Source: Actinomycetes bacterium | GTDB taxonomy: Bacteria > Actinomycetota > Acidimicrobiia > Acidimicrobiales > RAAP-2 | Assembly (NCBI GenBank): GCA_021779855.1 | Contig: JAJXZW010000012.1 | Location: forward strand, 1-64,000 | Direction of reading: 5' to 3' | DNA length: 64,000 bases | In this document: piece after piece, positions 33,595 to 41,713 of the stretch | Numbering within the stretch: position 1 is the stretch's first letter | How the letters are laid out: each line of letters starts with the position of its first letter | Notes under the pieces: model-generated | What the model was told of the DNA's origin: nothing | The model's input: only the letters and a program-made list of their open reading frames with translations | Databases searched by the model: none | Translations under genes and position numbers: made by a program

Positions 33595-35331
33595 GTGCCG
33601 GGAATGGGTCAGAAGGGCGTCTCGCTCACCAACGCCCTCACCGTCGCGGCCTTCCACCACAGCGCCTACCAGGTCGCCCTCTACTGGATCATCGCCGTCG
33701 CCGTCGTGGCCCTCGCGGCGGCGGCCCTCACCGGCCGGCTCGGCTCGTTCAACCTGTCGGCGGCGGGGCTGGCCGAGCCGCGGGCGCGCACCGTGCTGCG
33801 GGTGGGCTTCGGCGTGCTCTGGCTCGTCGACGGACTCCTGCAGTTCCAGCCCGGGATGCCCCTCGGGCTCGCCAACGACGTCGTCCAGCCGGCGCTCGCG
33901 GGGACGCCCGGATTCTTCAAGCCCGTGGTGCGCCACGCGATCACCCTGTGGAACCTGCACCCCGTCGCCCTCGCCACGGGGGTCGCCTGGCTCCAGGTCG
34001 GCCTGGCCCTCGCCCTCCTCAGCTCGAACGGCCGGCTCGGCCGGCTGGCCGGGGCCGTGTCGGCGGGGTGGGCGCTGGGCGTCTTCGCGGTGGGCAACGG
34101 GCTGGGCGGGGTCTTCGCCCCGGGGGCCTCGATCCTCTTCGGCTGGCCCAGCGCCGCCTTCTTCTACCTGGTCGCGGGGGTGTGGCTGGCCCTCAGCCCG
34201 GACTACTTCGCCCGGCGGTTCTCCACGGTGACGACCCGACTGGTGGCCGTCGTGCTCGTCCTCGGGGCGCTCGTGCAGGCCCTGCCCTCGGCGGGCTTCT
34301 GGCGAGGCGGCGACGCCAACGCCCTCACCCGGATGTCGCGCTCGATGACCGCCATGGCCCAGCCCCACGCCCTCGCCTGGGTGGTGCGCCACGTCGGTGA
34401 CCTCGCCGGGACGATGGGCGGGGGCTTCAACGTGATCGTCCTGCTGTGGCTGCTCGGCACGGCCGCGGGCCTGTGGTGGGCGACGCGGCGCCCGGCCACC
34501 TGGCCCTACCGGGCGCTGGCGGTGGGCGCGGTCGTCGTCTGGGTGGCGGCCGAGGACCTGGCGGTGTTCGGAGGGGTGGGCACCGACATCAACTCGATGG
34601 TCCCGATGGCCTTCCTCGCCTGGTGCGCGCGCCCAGCCCTCGCGGCGCGCGCACCCTACCCCCGGCGCTGGCCGCGCGAGCTGCGCTCGAACTCGGGCTC
34701 GGTGGTGGCCGCCTTCGCCGCGGCCATGGTGCTCTTCTCCTCGGTGTCGATGGCGGTGGCGGCCGCCTCCCCGGCCGAGTCGACCCTCTTTCTCGCCGCG
34801 AACGGCTCGGTGGGCTCCGAGCACGTGCGCGAGACGCCCTTCACCCTCACCGACCAGCACGGGCAGCCCTACACCCTCGGCGAGCACGCGGGCCGCTACA
34901 CGATCCTCGCGTTCCTCGACCCGGTCTGCTGGACCGACTGCCCGATCATCGCGAACCAGCTCGCGAGGGTGCGCGCGGCCCTCGGCCCGACCGCTCCGGT
35001 CGACGTCGTGGCGGTGGCGGCCAACCCCGAGCACCAGACGCTCGCGAACGTGCGCCACTTCATCGCCATCCACCACCTGGGCTCGATGCCCGACTTCTAC
35101 TTCGTGACCGGGCCGGTCGCCAAGACCCGCAAGGTCTGGAACGCCTACGGCATCGGGGTCTCGAACGAGAAGGGCTTCGCGATGAGCATCCACGCGGACT
35201 ACCTCTTCGTGATCGACCCCCGGGGCTACGTGCGCTGGCTCGTCCCGGACGACCCCGGGACCGGGGGGGCCCAGACGACCTCGACGGTGACCGAGCTGCT
35301 CGGGCTGCTCGGCCAGATCGGGCTGCGCTAG
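33595..35331 (+). CDS. Polytopic membrane protein fused to a Sco1/SenC copper-chaperone domain
   Basis: This 578-residue protein has about ten membrane helices in residues 25-385, a domain I do not recognise (FGVLWLVDGLLQFQPGMP is its most distinctive segment). An extracytoplasmic thioredoxin-fold domain of the Sco1/SenC type occupies residues 400-578. The Sco copper site is complete: Cys445 and Cys449 (CWTDC) and His533 (SIHADYLFVIDP). Sco proteins deliver copper to the CuA centre of cytochrome oxidase. The gene leads into the oxidase cluster, 16 nt after nusB. The membrane part could handle copper import, which is inference. Confidence 0.82.
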   Translation: MPGMGQKGVSLTNALTVAAFHHSAYQVALYWIIAVAVVALAAAALTGRLGSFNLSAAGLAEPRARTVLRVGFGVLWLVDGLLQFQPGMPLGLANDVVQPALAGTPGFFKPVVRHAITLWNLHPVALATGVAWLQVGLALALLSSNGRLGRLAGAVSAGWALGVFAVGNGLGGVFAPGASILFGWPSAAFFYLVAGVWLALSPDYFARRFSTVTTRLVAVVLVLGALVQALPSAGFWRGGDANALTRMSRSMTAMAQPHALAWVVRHVGDLAGTMGGGFNVIVLLWLLGTAAGLWWATRRPATWPYRALAVGAVVVWVAAEDLAVFGGVGTDINSMVPMAFLAWCARPALAARAPYPRRWPRELRSNSGSVVAAFAAAMVLFSSVSMAVAAASPAESTLFLAANGSVGSEHVRETPFTLTDQHGQPYTLGEHAGRYTILAFLDPVCWTDCPIIANQLARVRAALGPTAPVDVVAVAANPEHQTLANVRHFIAIHHLGSMPDFYFVTGPVAKTRKVWNAYGIGVSNEKGFAMSIHADYLFVIDPRGYVRWLVPDDPGTGGAQTTSTVTELLGLLGQIGLR

Positions 35332-35633
35332 CCGGTCGGGGAGTCCTCGTCGCGGTGGACGCGGCGCAGGTACTCGTTGTAGGCCTCGAGGGCGGCGTCC
35401 TCGGCCGGGTCGGCCGGCGGCGGCCGAGGCGCGAGGCGCTCTTCTCTCAGCATCTTTCGGGTCATGTAGAGGGCGTAGAGGGAGAAGAGGGGCCACTCGA
35501 AGACGTAGGCCCACGACAGGTGATTGCCCGTGAGGGCCCGGTCCAGCTCGAAGCCGAAGGCGGTCCAGCACAGGGCCTCGGCCAGGACGAGGCCGATGTA
35601 TATCAGAAGAATGTTCTTATTTTCGCCGGACAA
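35328..35633 (-). CDS. Small membrane protein, paralogue of the one at 42639
   Basis: This 101-residue protein has two membrane helices (NILLIYIGLVLAEALCWTAF and [17 protein letters not shown]) and a charged cytoplasmic tail. The second helix contains [11 protein letters not shown], which recurs exactly in the protein at 42639, near the other end of the oxidase block. Function unknown; a role in oxidase assembly or as an accessory subunit is suggested by location. It starts with TTG, preceded by GAGGA. The stop shares CTAG with the Sco fusion gene. Confidence 0.72.
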   Translation of the reverse strand: MSGENKNILLIYIGLVLAEALCWTAFGFELDRALTGNHLSWAYVFEWPLFSLYALYMTRKMLREERLAPRPPPADPAEDAALEAYNEYLRRVHRDEDSPTG

Positions 35634-35641
35634 CGGTCCTC

Positions 35642-35647
35642 AATTTA
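35642..35647 (-). promoter_or_regulatory. -10 candidate (TAAATT) for the small membrane protein
   Basis: TAAATT on the minus strand, 8 nt before TTG 35633, inside an AT-rich stretch (about 35590-35670). Confidence 0.4.
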
Positions 35648-35661
35648 TTCGTCGTTCTGGC

Positions 35662-35667
35662 TACTGT
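35662..35667 (+). promoter_or_regulatory. Predicted -10 (TACTGT) for the oxidase operon
   Basis: TACTGT predicts a start near 35674 and a 34-nt leader with AAGGAG at 35696-35701. It would drive 35708 through ctaG-like 40256. Confidence 0.45.
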
Positions 35668-35707
35668 TCACCGGGAGCCGTAAGCACCGGTCGCTAAGGA
35701 GCTTGGT

Positions 35708-36391
35708 ATGACGATGAGTGGAAGATTGGGGGCCGTCCTAGGACTCTTCGTGATCGCCGTCGGGCTGATCATCTGGGTCTTGATGGGCCTCCTGACGCCG
35801 GGGACCCCGGAGGGCGTCGTCAACTACGTGGGCTCGTCGGCTCCGGGCCAGCCGGTCAACCTGACGCTCCAGACGGTGGGCACGATCGGTTTCGGCGACC
35901 ACCCGACGTGGGTGAGCTACCTGGCGAGGACCCCCCAGGGCGAGTGGGTCCACGACACCACCTGGCAGCTGCCGGCCGACACCCTCATCAACGTGACCAT
36001 CTACCAGTACGACTCGGGCGGCCCGCTGCGCAACCAGGAGTTCGGCCAGGTCACCGGCACCGTCGGCAACTACGAGACGGTGAACGGCAAGACGATCCGC
36101 GCCTTCAACTCCTACAGCGGCGCGGGGGTCGGCCACACGTTCACCGTCCCGGCCCTTGGGATCAACGTCCCGCTGATCGCCAACTCCGCCTCGACGCTCT
36201 GCGGCTTCGCGCCCTGCCATGTGTCATCGGCGCACCAGCTGATCCACTTCAGCTTCAAGACGCCCGCCAGGACCGGCGAGTACCACTGGCAGTGCTTCAT
36301 ACCCTGCGGACTGGGCTACCTGTACGGCAACGGAGGTCCGATGTCGACCCAGGGCTTCATGGGCGGCTTCTTGGACGTGGTTTCGCAGTAA
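35708..36391 (+). CDS. COX2-like membrane-anchored cupredoxin with an incomplete CuA site
   Basis: This 227-residue protein has one membrane helix (residues 8-29) and an extracytoplasmic cupredoxin-like domain. Against oxidase subunit II it keeps the first CuA histidine (His143 in GHTFTVPALGI) and both cysteines (Cys196, Cys200 in CFIPCG), but the second histidine is Tyr204, the glutamate between the cysteines is Ile198, and the methionine is absent at its usual place. An extra pair Cys165/Cys170 precedes it. It cannot hold a standard CuA and may bind one copper or act as an assembly or accessory subunit. AAGGAG lies 6 nt before ATG 35708. Confidence 0.75.
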   Translation: MTMSGRLGAVLGLFVIAVGLIIWVLMGLLTPGTPEGVVNYVGSSAPGQPVNLTLQTVGTIGFGDHPTWVSYLARTPQGEWVHDTTWQLPADTLINVTIYQYDSGGPLRNQEFGQVTGTVGNYETVNGKTIRAFNSYSGAGVGHTFTVPALGINVPLIANSASTLCGFAPCHVSSAHQLIHFSFKTPARTGEYHWQCFIPCGLGYLYGNGGPMSTQGFMGGFLDVVSQ

Positions 36392-36424
36392 CCGGATTCG
36401 AGCGACGACGACGGAGATATTGCA

Positions 36425-37396
36425 ATGAACAACGAACCTCGCCACATGCGCCGGATCGTGACCGCCTGGGTCATCGCGTCGGTGATCGGTGACCTGCTCT
36501 GGTGGTTCCTGGTCGGTCCGCACATCCCGCCGGGGAACATGACCGAGTCGGCCCACTGGAACCAGTTCGACTTCAACGTCCTCGCCGTCACGGCCATCCC
36601 GGTCGTCTTCATGGTGTGGCTCTGGATGGGCTACGCGCTGGTCAACTGGCGCGACAAGCCCGGCGTGCCCGACCCGGTCGGCGGGGAAGCCGCGAAGGCC
36701 CCCTACCGGGTCCAGGCCGCCTGGATCTCGATCACCTCGATCGTGGTGATCGCGGCCGCCATCTACGGCACCGTCGCCCTGATCGGCGACCACGGCTCCG
36801 GCGGCGGCGAGGGCCCGAACCCCGTCTGGGCCCCCGAGGGCGCGGTCGCCGCCAACACCGCGGCCATCCAGGGCAAGGCGACCTGGTCGCCCGCAGGCCA
36901 CCAGCCGCTCGTCGTCCAGGTGATCGCCCAGCAGTGGAAGTTCACCTACCGCTACCCGGCCTTCGGAGGGATGGAGACGAGCCGGCTCATCCTGCCGGTG
37001 GGCACCGACGTGGTCTTCGACGTGACCTCGCTCGACGTCATCCACGACTTCTGGGCGTACCAGTTGAGCGTGAAGGCCGACGCGAACCCCGGGGTCAACA
37101 ACGTGGCCTTCGCCGACACCCATCAGACCGGTCAGTTCATGGTCCGCTGCGACGAGCTGTGCGGCATCTGGCACGGGGCGATGTACAACAGCGGGCGGAT
37201 CCTCTCGAAGACGGCCTTCATGGCCTGGGCGACCAAGACCGAGGCCCAGAACGCCTCGAACACGAAGTACCTCCCGCCCTTCGCGTGGACCTACACCCCG
37301 GACGCCAACGGCGCCAGCGGCGGGCTCTACCCCGACGGCAACGTGACGCCCTACAGCCCGTACGACACCTACGGCGCCAAGCAGCCGGCCTCGTGA
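36425..37396 (+). CDS. ctaC: Cytochrome c oxidase subunit II
   Basis: This 323-residue subunit accepts electrons from cytochrome c at its CuA centre. All ligands are present: His207 (VIHDFW), Cys242, Glu244, Cys246, His250 and Met253 (CDELCGIWHGAM). Three hydrophobic segments precede the cupredoxin domain (about 8-30, 52-72, 100-120), one more than usual. There is no lipobox cysteine and no fused haem c domain. It follows the broken-CuA homologue and precedes ctaD. Confidence 0.94.
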   Translation: MNNEPRHMRRIVTAWVIASVIGDLLWWFLVGPHIPPGNMTESAHWNQFDFNVLAVTAIPVVFMVWLWMGYALVNWRDKPGVPDPVGGEAAKAPYRVQAAWISITSIVVIAAAIYGTVALIGDHGSGGGEGPNPVWAPEGAVAANTAAIQGKATWSPAGHQPLVVQVIAQQWKFTYRYPAFGGMETSRLILPVGTDVVFDVTSLDVIHDFWAYQLSVKADANPGVNNVAFADTHQTGQFMVRCDELCGIWHGAMYNSGRILSKTAFMAWATKTEAQNASNTKYLPPFAWTYTPDANGASGGLYPDGNVTPYSPYDTYGAKQPAS

Positions 37397-37451
37397 GCGT
37401 CGGACCAGTTCGAGTAATGCGTGATCACTGTCAAGAAATGGAGATGGTGCG

Positions 37452-39422
37452 ATGACAATTAGCGCCGAGCGACCCACCGAGACGGCGGCCGGCACTGCGG
37501 CGCCCGCGGGACCCCGAAGGGTCTCGTGGACCAACCGTCCCGGCTGGATGAGCCAGCACCTGGGCACGGCGTTGGTGCTGGCGTTCCTGGGCTACCTGCT
37601 GGGCCACTGGTGGGGCAACCACATCGCCGGTAACTACCACTACATCAACGGAGCGAGCGGCCAGAACAGCGTGGCCGACTTCCTGGCCCTGCTGCTCATG
37701 GTGGTCGGCTGGCTCGTCGGCATCGGTGCGCTGAACTACCCGATCGCCAAGCTCTTCGGCCGCGAGGCGGTCGAGGAGGCGCCGGCCAAGGGGATGAGCC
37801 GGTACTTCCGCTACACCCTCGACCACAAGGTCGTGGGCATGCAGTACGTGGTGGGCACCCTGCTCTTCTTGTTCACCGGGGGCCTGCTCGCCATGGCCAT
37901 CCGGACCGAGTTGCTCAACCCGACGGTCCACATCTTCAACCCGGGGACGTACATCGAGATCGTGTCCGAGCACGGCACGATCATGATGATGATGGCGACC
38001 TCGGTCGTCGTCGGGCCGCTGGGCAACTACCTGGTGCCCCTGATGATCGGCTCTCGGCGGATGGCCTTCCCGCGCATCGAGGCGTTCAGCTTCTGGATCT
38101 TCTCGGCCGGCTACATGGTCATCTTCTCGGCCCTCTTCTACGGCGGGTTCCCGACCGGGTGGACGGGCTACGCCCCGCTGCAGAACCAGGCCGGTCCGGG
38201 AATGATCTCGTACCTGTTCGGCTTCGCCGTCATCGGCATGGGCATGATCGCGGCGGGCTTCAACATCGCGGTCACGATCATCAACTACCGCGCGCCGGGG
38301 ATGACCTGGAGCCGGGTGCCGATGTTCGTGTGGTCGATCCTCGCGACCGCGTCGCTGCTCACCCTGGCCACGCCGGTCCTGTTCTCGGCCGGGCTCTTCG
38401 GCATCTTGGACCACGTGGTGCTGACCAGCCTGTACGTGAACGAGCACGGTGGGAGCTCGTACCTGTGGGAGAACCTCTTCTGGTTCTTCGGCCACCCGGA
38501 GGTGTACATCATGGCCCTGCCGGGCTTCGGCATCGTGGCCGAGATCGTGCCGGTCTTCACCCGAAAGCCGTTGTTCGCCTACAAGGTCGCGGCGGCCGGC
38601 ATGATGGGCGTGGCGTTGCTGTCGTTCTTCGTGTGGCAACACCACCTCTTCCAGAGCGGCATCAACCCCGACATGCGGCCCCTGTTCATGCTCACGACCG
38701 AGCTGATCTCGATCCCCACGGGCTTCATCTACCTGGTGGGCATGGGTTCGCTCTACAAGTCGAAGATGCGCCTCGAGATCCCGATGCTCTTCTCGCTCGC
38801 GCTCTACTTCAACTTCCTGATCGGTGGGATCACCGGCGTGTTCCTCTCGGACGTGCCGGTGAACGTGACCGTGCACGGCAGCTTCTTCGTGCTGTCGCAC
38901 TTCCACTACACGATCATGGGTGGGCTGATCTTCGCCTTCATGGCCGGCCTCTACTACTGGCTGCCCAAGATGACGGGCTACATGATGAACAAGAAGTTGG
39001 GCCTGTGGCACTTCTGGACCATGTTCATCTTCTTCAACATGACCTTCTTCCCGATGTTCATCATCGGCCTGCTCGGTCAGCCCCGTCGCGTCTTCGAGTA
39101 CGCCCACGGCCTCCAGGGCCTGAACGACTTCTCGTCGATCAGCGCGTTCTGCCTCGGGGCCTCGTTCCTGCTGTTCTTCTGGAACCTGATGTACTCGATG
39201 ATCATCAACCCGAAGAAGGCTCCGGCGAACCCGTGGGACTCGCTGGGCCTCGAGTGGCAGACGGCGAACCCGGTTCCGCTCTACAACTTCGAGCGGATCC
39301 CGGTCATCGTGACCGAGCCCTACCGCTACAGCGAGCCGGGCGCCCCGGCGTACGCGGACTTCGGCGGGGGGGGATCGGACGGCGGTTCGTCGGGTGCGGT
39401 CGGCAGTTCGGTCGAAGAGTGA
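37452..39422 (+). CDS. ctaD: Cytochrome c oxidase subunit I
   Basis: This 656-residue haem-copper oxidase core has about 14 membrane helices. Ligands: His174 for low-spin haem (SEHGTIMMM), His348 with Tyr352 as the cross-linked CuB pair in GHPEVY, His397 and His398 for CuB (WQHHLF), and His483/His485 (SHFHYT) for the two haems. The Glu350 of GHPEV fits a type A1 oxidase with a D-channel. Extra N-terminal helices (LGTALVLAFLGYLLGHWW) and a Gly/Ser-rich tail are additions. GGAG precedes ATG 37452. Confidence 0.96.
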   Translation: MTISAERPTETAAGTAAPAGPRRVSWTNRPGWMSQHLGTALVLAFLGYLLGHWWGNHIAGNYHYINGASGQNSVADFLALLLMVVGWLVGIGALNYPIAKLFGREAVEEAPAKGMSRYFRYTLDHKVVGMQYVVGTLLFLFTGGLLAMAIRTELLNPTVHIFNPGTYIEIVSEHGTIMMMMATSVVVGPLGNYLVPLMIGSRRMAFPRIEAFSFWIFSAGYMVIFSALFYGGFPTGWTGYAPLQNQAGPGMISYLFGFAVIGMGMIAAGFNIAVTIINYRAPGMTWSRVPMFVWSILATASLLTLATPVLFSAGLFGILDHVVLTSLYVNEHGGSSYLWENLFWFFGHPEVYIMALPGFGIVAEIVPVFTRKPLFAYKVAAAGMMGVALLSFFVWQHHLFQSGINPDMRPLFMLTTELISIPTGFIYLVGMGSLYKSKMRLEIPMLFSLALYFNFLIGGITGVFLSDVPVNVTVHGSFFVLSHFHYTIMGGLIFAFMAGLYYWLPKMTGYMMNKKLGLWHFWTMFIFFNMTFFPMFIIGLLGQPRRVFEYAHGLQGLNDFSSISAFCLGASFLLFFWNLMYSMIINPKKAPANPWDSLGLEWQTANPVPLYNFERIPVIVTEPYRYSEPGAPAYADFGGGGSDGGSSGAVGSSVEE

Positions 39423-39437
39423 GTGGAGAGATCCAAG

Positions 39438-40094
39438 ATGACTGACACCTACAAGGACTCGACGGCGCCAAACGCCACGCCCGAGGAGCGGGAGTTCGAG
39501 TTCCGCTCGCACATCGGGTCTATCTGGACCGGGGGACGGCTCGCCATCGGCGTGGCCACGTTCATGTACGCGTCGCTGGCCTTCGCGTACTTCTACCTCC
39601 GTTCCAGCAACAATTCCCACCTGTGGCGGATCCCGGGGCAGCTGGCGCCCCTCTACTACGGCTGGACGATCCTGATCTGCATGCTGGTCATGGCGGGTCT
39701 GGGGATGTACGGGCACAGCCGGCTGCGCAAGGGGTTCACCAACGACTTCCAGGTGGCCGGCTGGACGGGGGTGGCGGCGGGACTCATCGCCCTCTTCTTC
39801 CAGATCTGGGAGCTCGTGGTCCTGCCCTTCTACCCGGGCTCGAGCGGTTACGCGTCGACGTTCGTGGCCTTCGTGGTCATGAACATCATGACGATCGTCT
39901 TCGCGACGTACTGGCTGGAGACCGCGGTGGCCCGCTCCCTGCGCCTGCGCAAGGAGCTCGGCGGGACCAGGCCCGAGCTCTCGTCGGCCCACACGGCGCG
40001 CTCCTTCCGGGCCAACGTGTCCTCGATGTCGTACTACCTGGGATACGTCGGTATCATCAGCATCGGGTTCTTCCTGATGTTCTACGTGCAGTAG
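39438..40094 (+). CDS. ctaE: Cytochrome c oxidase subunit III
   Basis: This 218-residue membrane protein has five or six helices and the subunit III pattern: HIGSIWTGGRLAIGVATFMYASLAFAYFYLR near the start, a conserved WELVVLPF and a final helix. Subunit III stabilises the oxidase and its proton uptake. It is shorter than the usual 260-280 residues, so the first helices may be missing. ATG 39438 follows GGAGAG; ctaD ends 15 nt upstream. Confidence 0.88.
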   Translation: MTDTYKDSTAPNATPEEREFEFRSHIGSIWTGGRLAIGVATFMYASLAFAYFYLRSSNNSHLWRIPGQLAPLYYGWTILICMLVMAGLGMYGHSRLRKGFTNDFQVAGWTGVAAGLIALFFQIWELVVLPFYPGSSGYASTFVAFVVMNIMTIVFATYWLETAVARSLRLRKELGGTRPELSSAHTARSFRANVSSMSYYLGYVGIISIGFFLMFYVQ

Positions 40095-40129
40095 CCGTCG
40101 GGTCGGATCTGAGTTAAGGAGAGTTGGCT

Positions 40130-40240
40130 GTGGACATCTACATCGGCCCCCAGGTCCAGACGATGGTCTTCCTGCTGGGCGTGCTCGGGGCTGTGATCAT
40201 TTGGGGAGCCTTCCAGCACCGGAATCACAGCGAGAAGTAG
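40130..40240 (+). CDS. 36-residue single-helix membrane peptide, candidate oxidase small subunit
   Basis: A short frame with AAGGAG at 40116-40121 and GTG 40130 encodes MDIYIGPQVQ, a membrane helix (TMVFLLGVLGAVIIWGAF, about residues 11-28) and a basic tail QHRNHSEK. It sits between ctaE and the CtaG-like gene in the same direction. Its size and place fit an oxidase minor subunit or a CcoQ/subunit-IV-like stabiliser; no sequence family is recognised. Confidence 0.7.
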   Translation: MDIYIGPQVQTMVFLLGVLGAVIIWGAFQHRNHSEK

Positions 40241-40255
40241 GCGGTCGCGAGCCGC

Positions 40256-41032
40256 ATGTCGCATCGGGTGCGGCGGCTCCGGAACGCGGCGCTGGTCGCG
40301 GGCGTGGTTGCGTGGGTGGTGTTCCTCGCGCCCCCTCTCGACTCGTGGGCGGGGCGCTACGAGTTCATGAACGCGCTGCAGTTCGGCGTGTTCGCGTTCT
40401 GGGTCCCGGCGGCGCTGGCCGTGGGCGCACCCTGGCGGTTGACCCGCGCGGGTCGCGCCCTGGCGGCGGGCGACACGAGGGTGACCTGGCTGACGCGCTG
40501 GACGGCGCGGCGCGAGGCGTTCTCGCGCGAGGCGCGCGCGGTGGTCGTGACCGTCGTGTTCATCCTGCTCGAGGTGTTCTGGCGCCTCGCGCCGGTGGTC
40601 GATGACGTCGCGGCGCACGGGTGGGGCCGGGCACTCGAGTCGGTGACCCTGGTGGGCGCGGGCGTGGCCCTCTTCGTGTCGATGGTGGAGTCGCCGCCGC
40701 TCACGCCCCTGCCCAAGCGCGTCCTGCGGATCTTCATGGCCGCGCCGGTGATGTGGACGATCTGGATCATCGGGTACATGGACGGCATGACCGGCGCCGG
40801 GTGGTACCGGGTGTTCCACCACGTGGCCGGGGCCGGGGTGTCCCTGGTCGCCGACAAGGAGATCGCCACCGGGGTGCTCTGGGCGACGTCGGCGGTGATC
40901 TTCATCCCGGTCGTCTTCTGGAACATGGTCCACTGGCTCCAGTCCGAGTCGACCCCGGACGAGGAGATGTACGACCTGGTGCGCGAGGAGCGCACCCGCG
41001 GCCTCTTCGGGCCGCGGGCGGAGCGCTTCTAG
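40256..41032 (+). CDS. CtaG-like membrane protein, divergent
   Basis: This 258-residue polytopic protein aligns by eye with the Caa3-type CtaG family: FMNALQFGVFAFWVPAALAVGAP corresponds to the H-rich HMxxH...[12 protein letters not shown] segment, and VADKEIATGVLW to the [11 protein letters not shown] segment of the copy at 43046. The histidines of the first motif are lost, so copper binding may be altered. It probably assists oxidase assembly. ATG 40256 has only a weak ribosome site. Confidence 0.72.
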   Translation: MSHRVRRLRNAALVAGVVAWVVFLAPPLDSWAGRYEFMNALQFGVFAFWVPAALAVGAPWRLTRAGRALAAGDTRVTWLTRWTARREAFSREARAVVVTVVFILLEVFWRLAPVVDDVAAHGWGRALESVTLVGAGVALFVSMVESPPLTPLPKRVLRIFMAAPVMWTIWIIGYMDGMTGAGWYRVFHHVAGAGVSLVADKEIATGVLWATSAVIFIPVVFWNMVHWLQSESTPDEEMYDLVREERTRGLFGPRAERF

Positions 41033-41038
41033 CCCTGT

Positions 41039-41713
41039 CTAGCCGCCCGGCGGCGGGCTCACCACCGGCAGGCGCGGCGTGACGAGCGGGGACCCCAGGG
41101 TCCGGCTCGCCTGGGAGATATCGCCGAGGACCTGGTCGCGCTCGCGGTTGAGCTCGGACGCCTGGTAGGCGAGGTTGGCCTTCAGGGACGCGTTGGTCGG
41201 GTCGTCGAGCAACTGGCGGATGTCCTGAATGGCCTTGAGGGCGGTGCCGCTGATCCAGTGGTCGAGGGCCGTGTGGGCGGCGTCGACGTGCTTGCCCGCG
41301 GCGGTCAGGGTGACCTGGATGTTGTTCGTGAGGTCGTAGACGGGTTGCCCGGCGAACGAGCACGGGACCTCGTCCTCGGCGATGTAGGTCTTGGTGGTCG
41401 CGAGGTTGGCGGGCGACAGTGCGCCCCTGACGAACCGGGCGTAGAGCGAGAAGCTCTCCGAGACGCCGAAGGCGCACTCGCGGGCGTCGCTGCGCATCTG
41501 GGTGAGGACGGCGTTCTGGGCGGCGATGTCCTGGGACACGGTGATCGGGTGGGGCAGGTCGGTCACCACCGAGATCGCGATGATGACCGCGGCGATCGAC
41601 GACACGAGGAACCAGGGCCGCCGGAACCAGGGCACGCGCCGGTTCGTCAGCGACGAGATGGCCATCGTCGAGGGGTCGTACTCCTCCTCGGAGAGGTCCA
41701 GGTGGTCGGTCAC
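41039..41713 (-). CDS. Membrane-anchored extracytoplasmic protein of unknown function
   Basis: This 224-residue protein has an acidic cytoplasmic N-terminus, one membrane helix (about residues 34-52) and a helical outer domain with two cysteines (ARECAF, VPCSFAG), then a Pro-rich end. No known domain is seen. Its start overlaps the stop of the Sco gene (GTGA), so the two are co-translated and a shared role in oxidase biogenesis is plausible. Confidence 0.7.
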   Translation of the reverse strand: MTDHLDLSEEEYDPSTMAISSLTNRRVPWFRRPWFLVSSIAAVIIAISVVTDLPHPITVSQDIAAQNAVLTQMRSDARECAFGVSESFSLYARFVRGALSPANLATTKTYIAEDEVPCSFAGQPVYDLTNNIQVTLTAAGKHVDAAHTALDHWISGTALKAIQDIRQLLDDPTNASLKANLAYQASELNRERDQVLGDISQASRTLGSPLVTPRLPVVSPPPGG

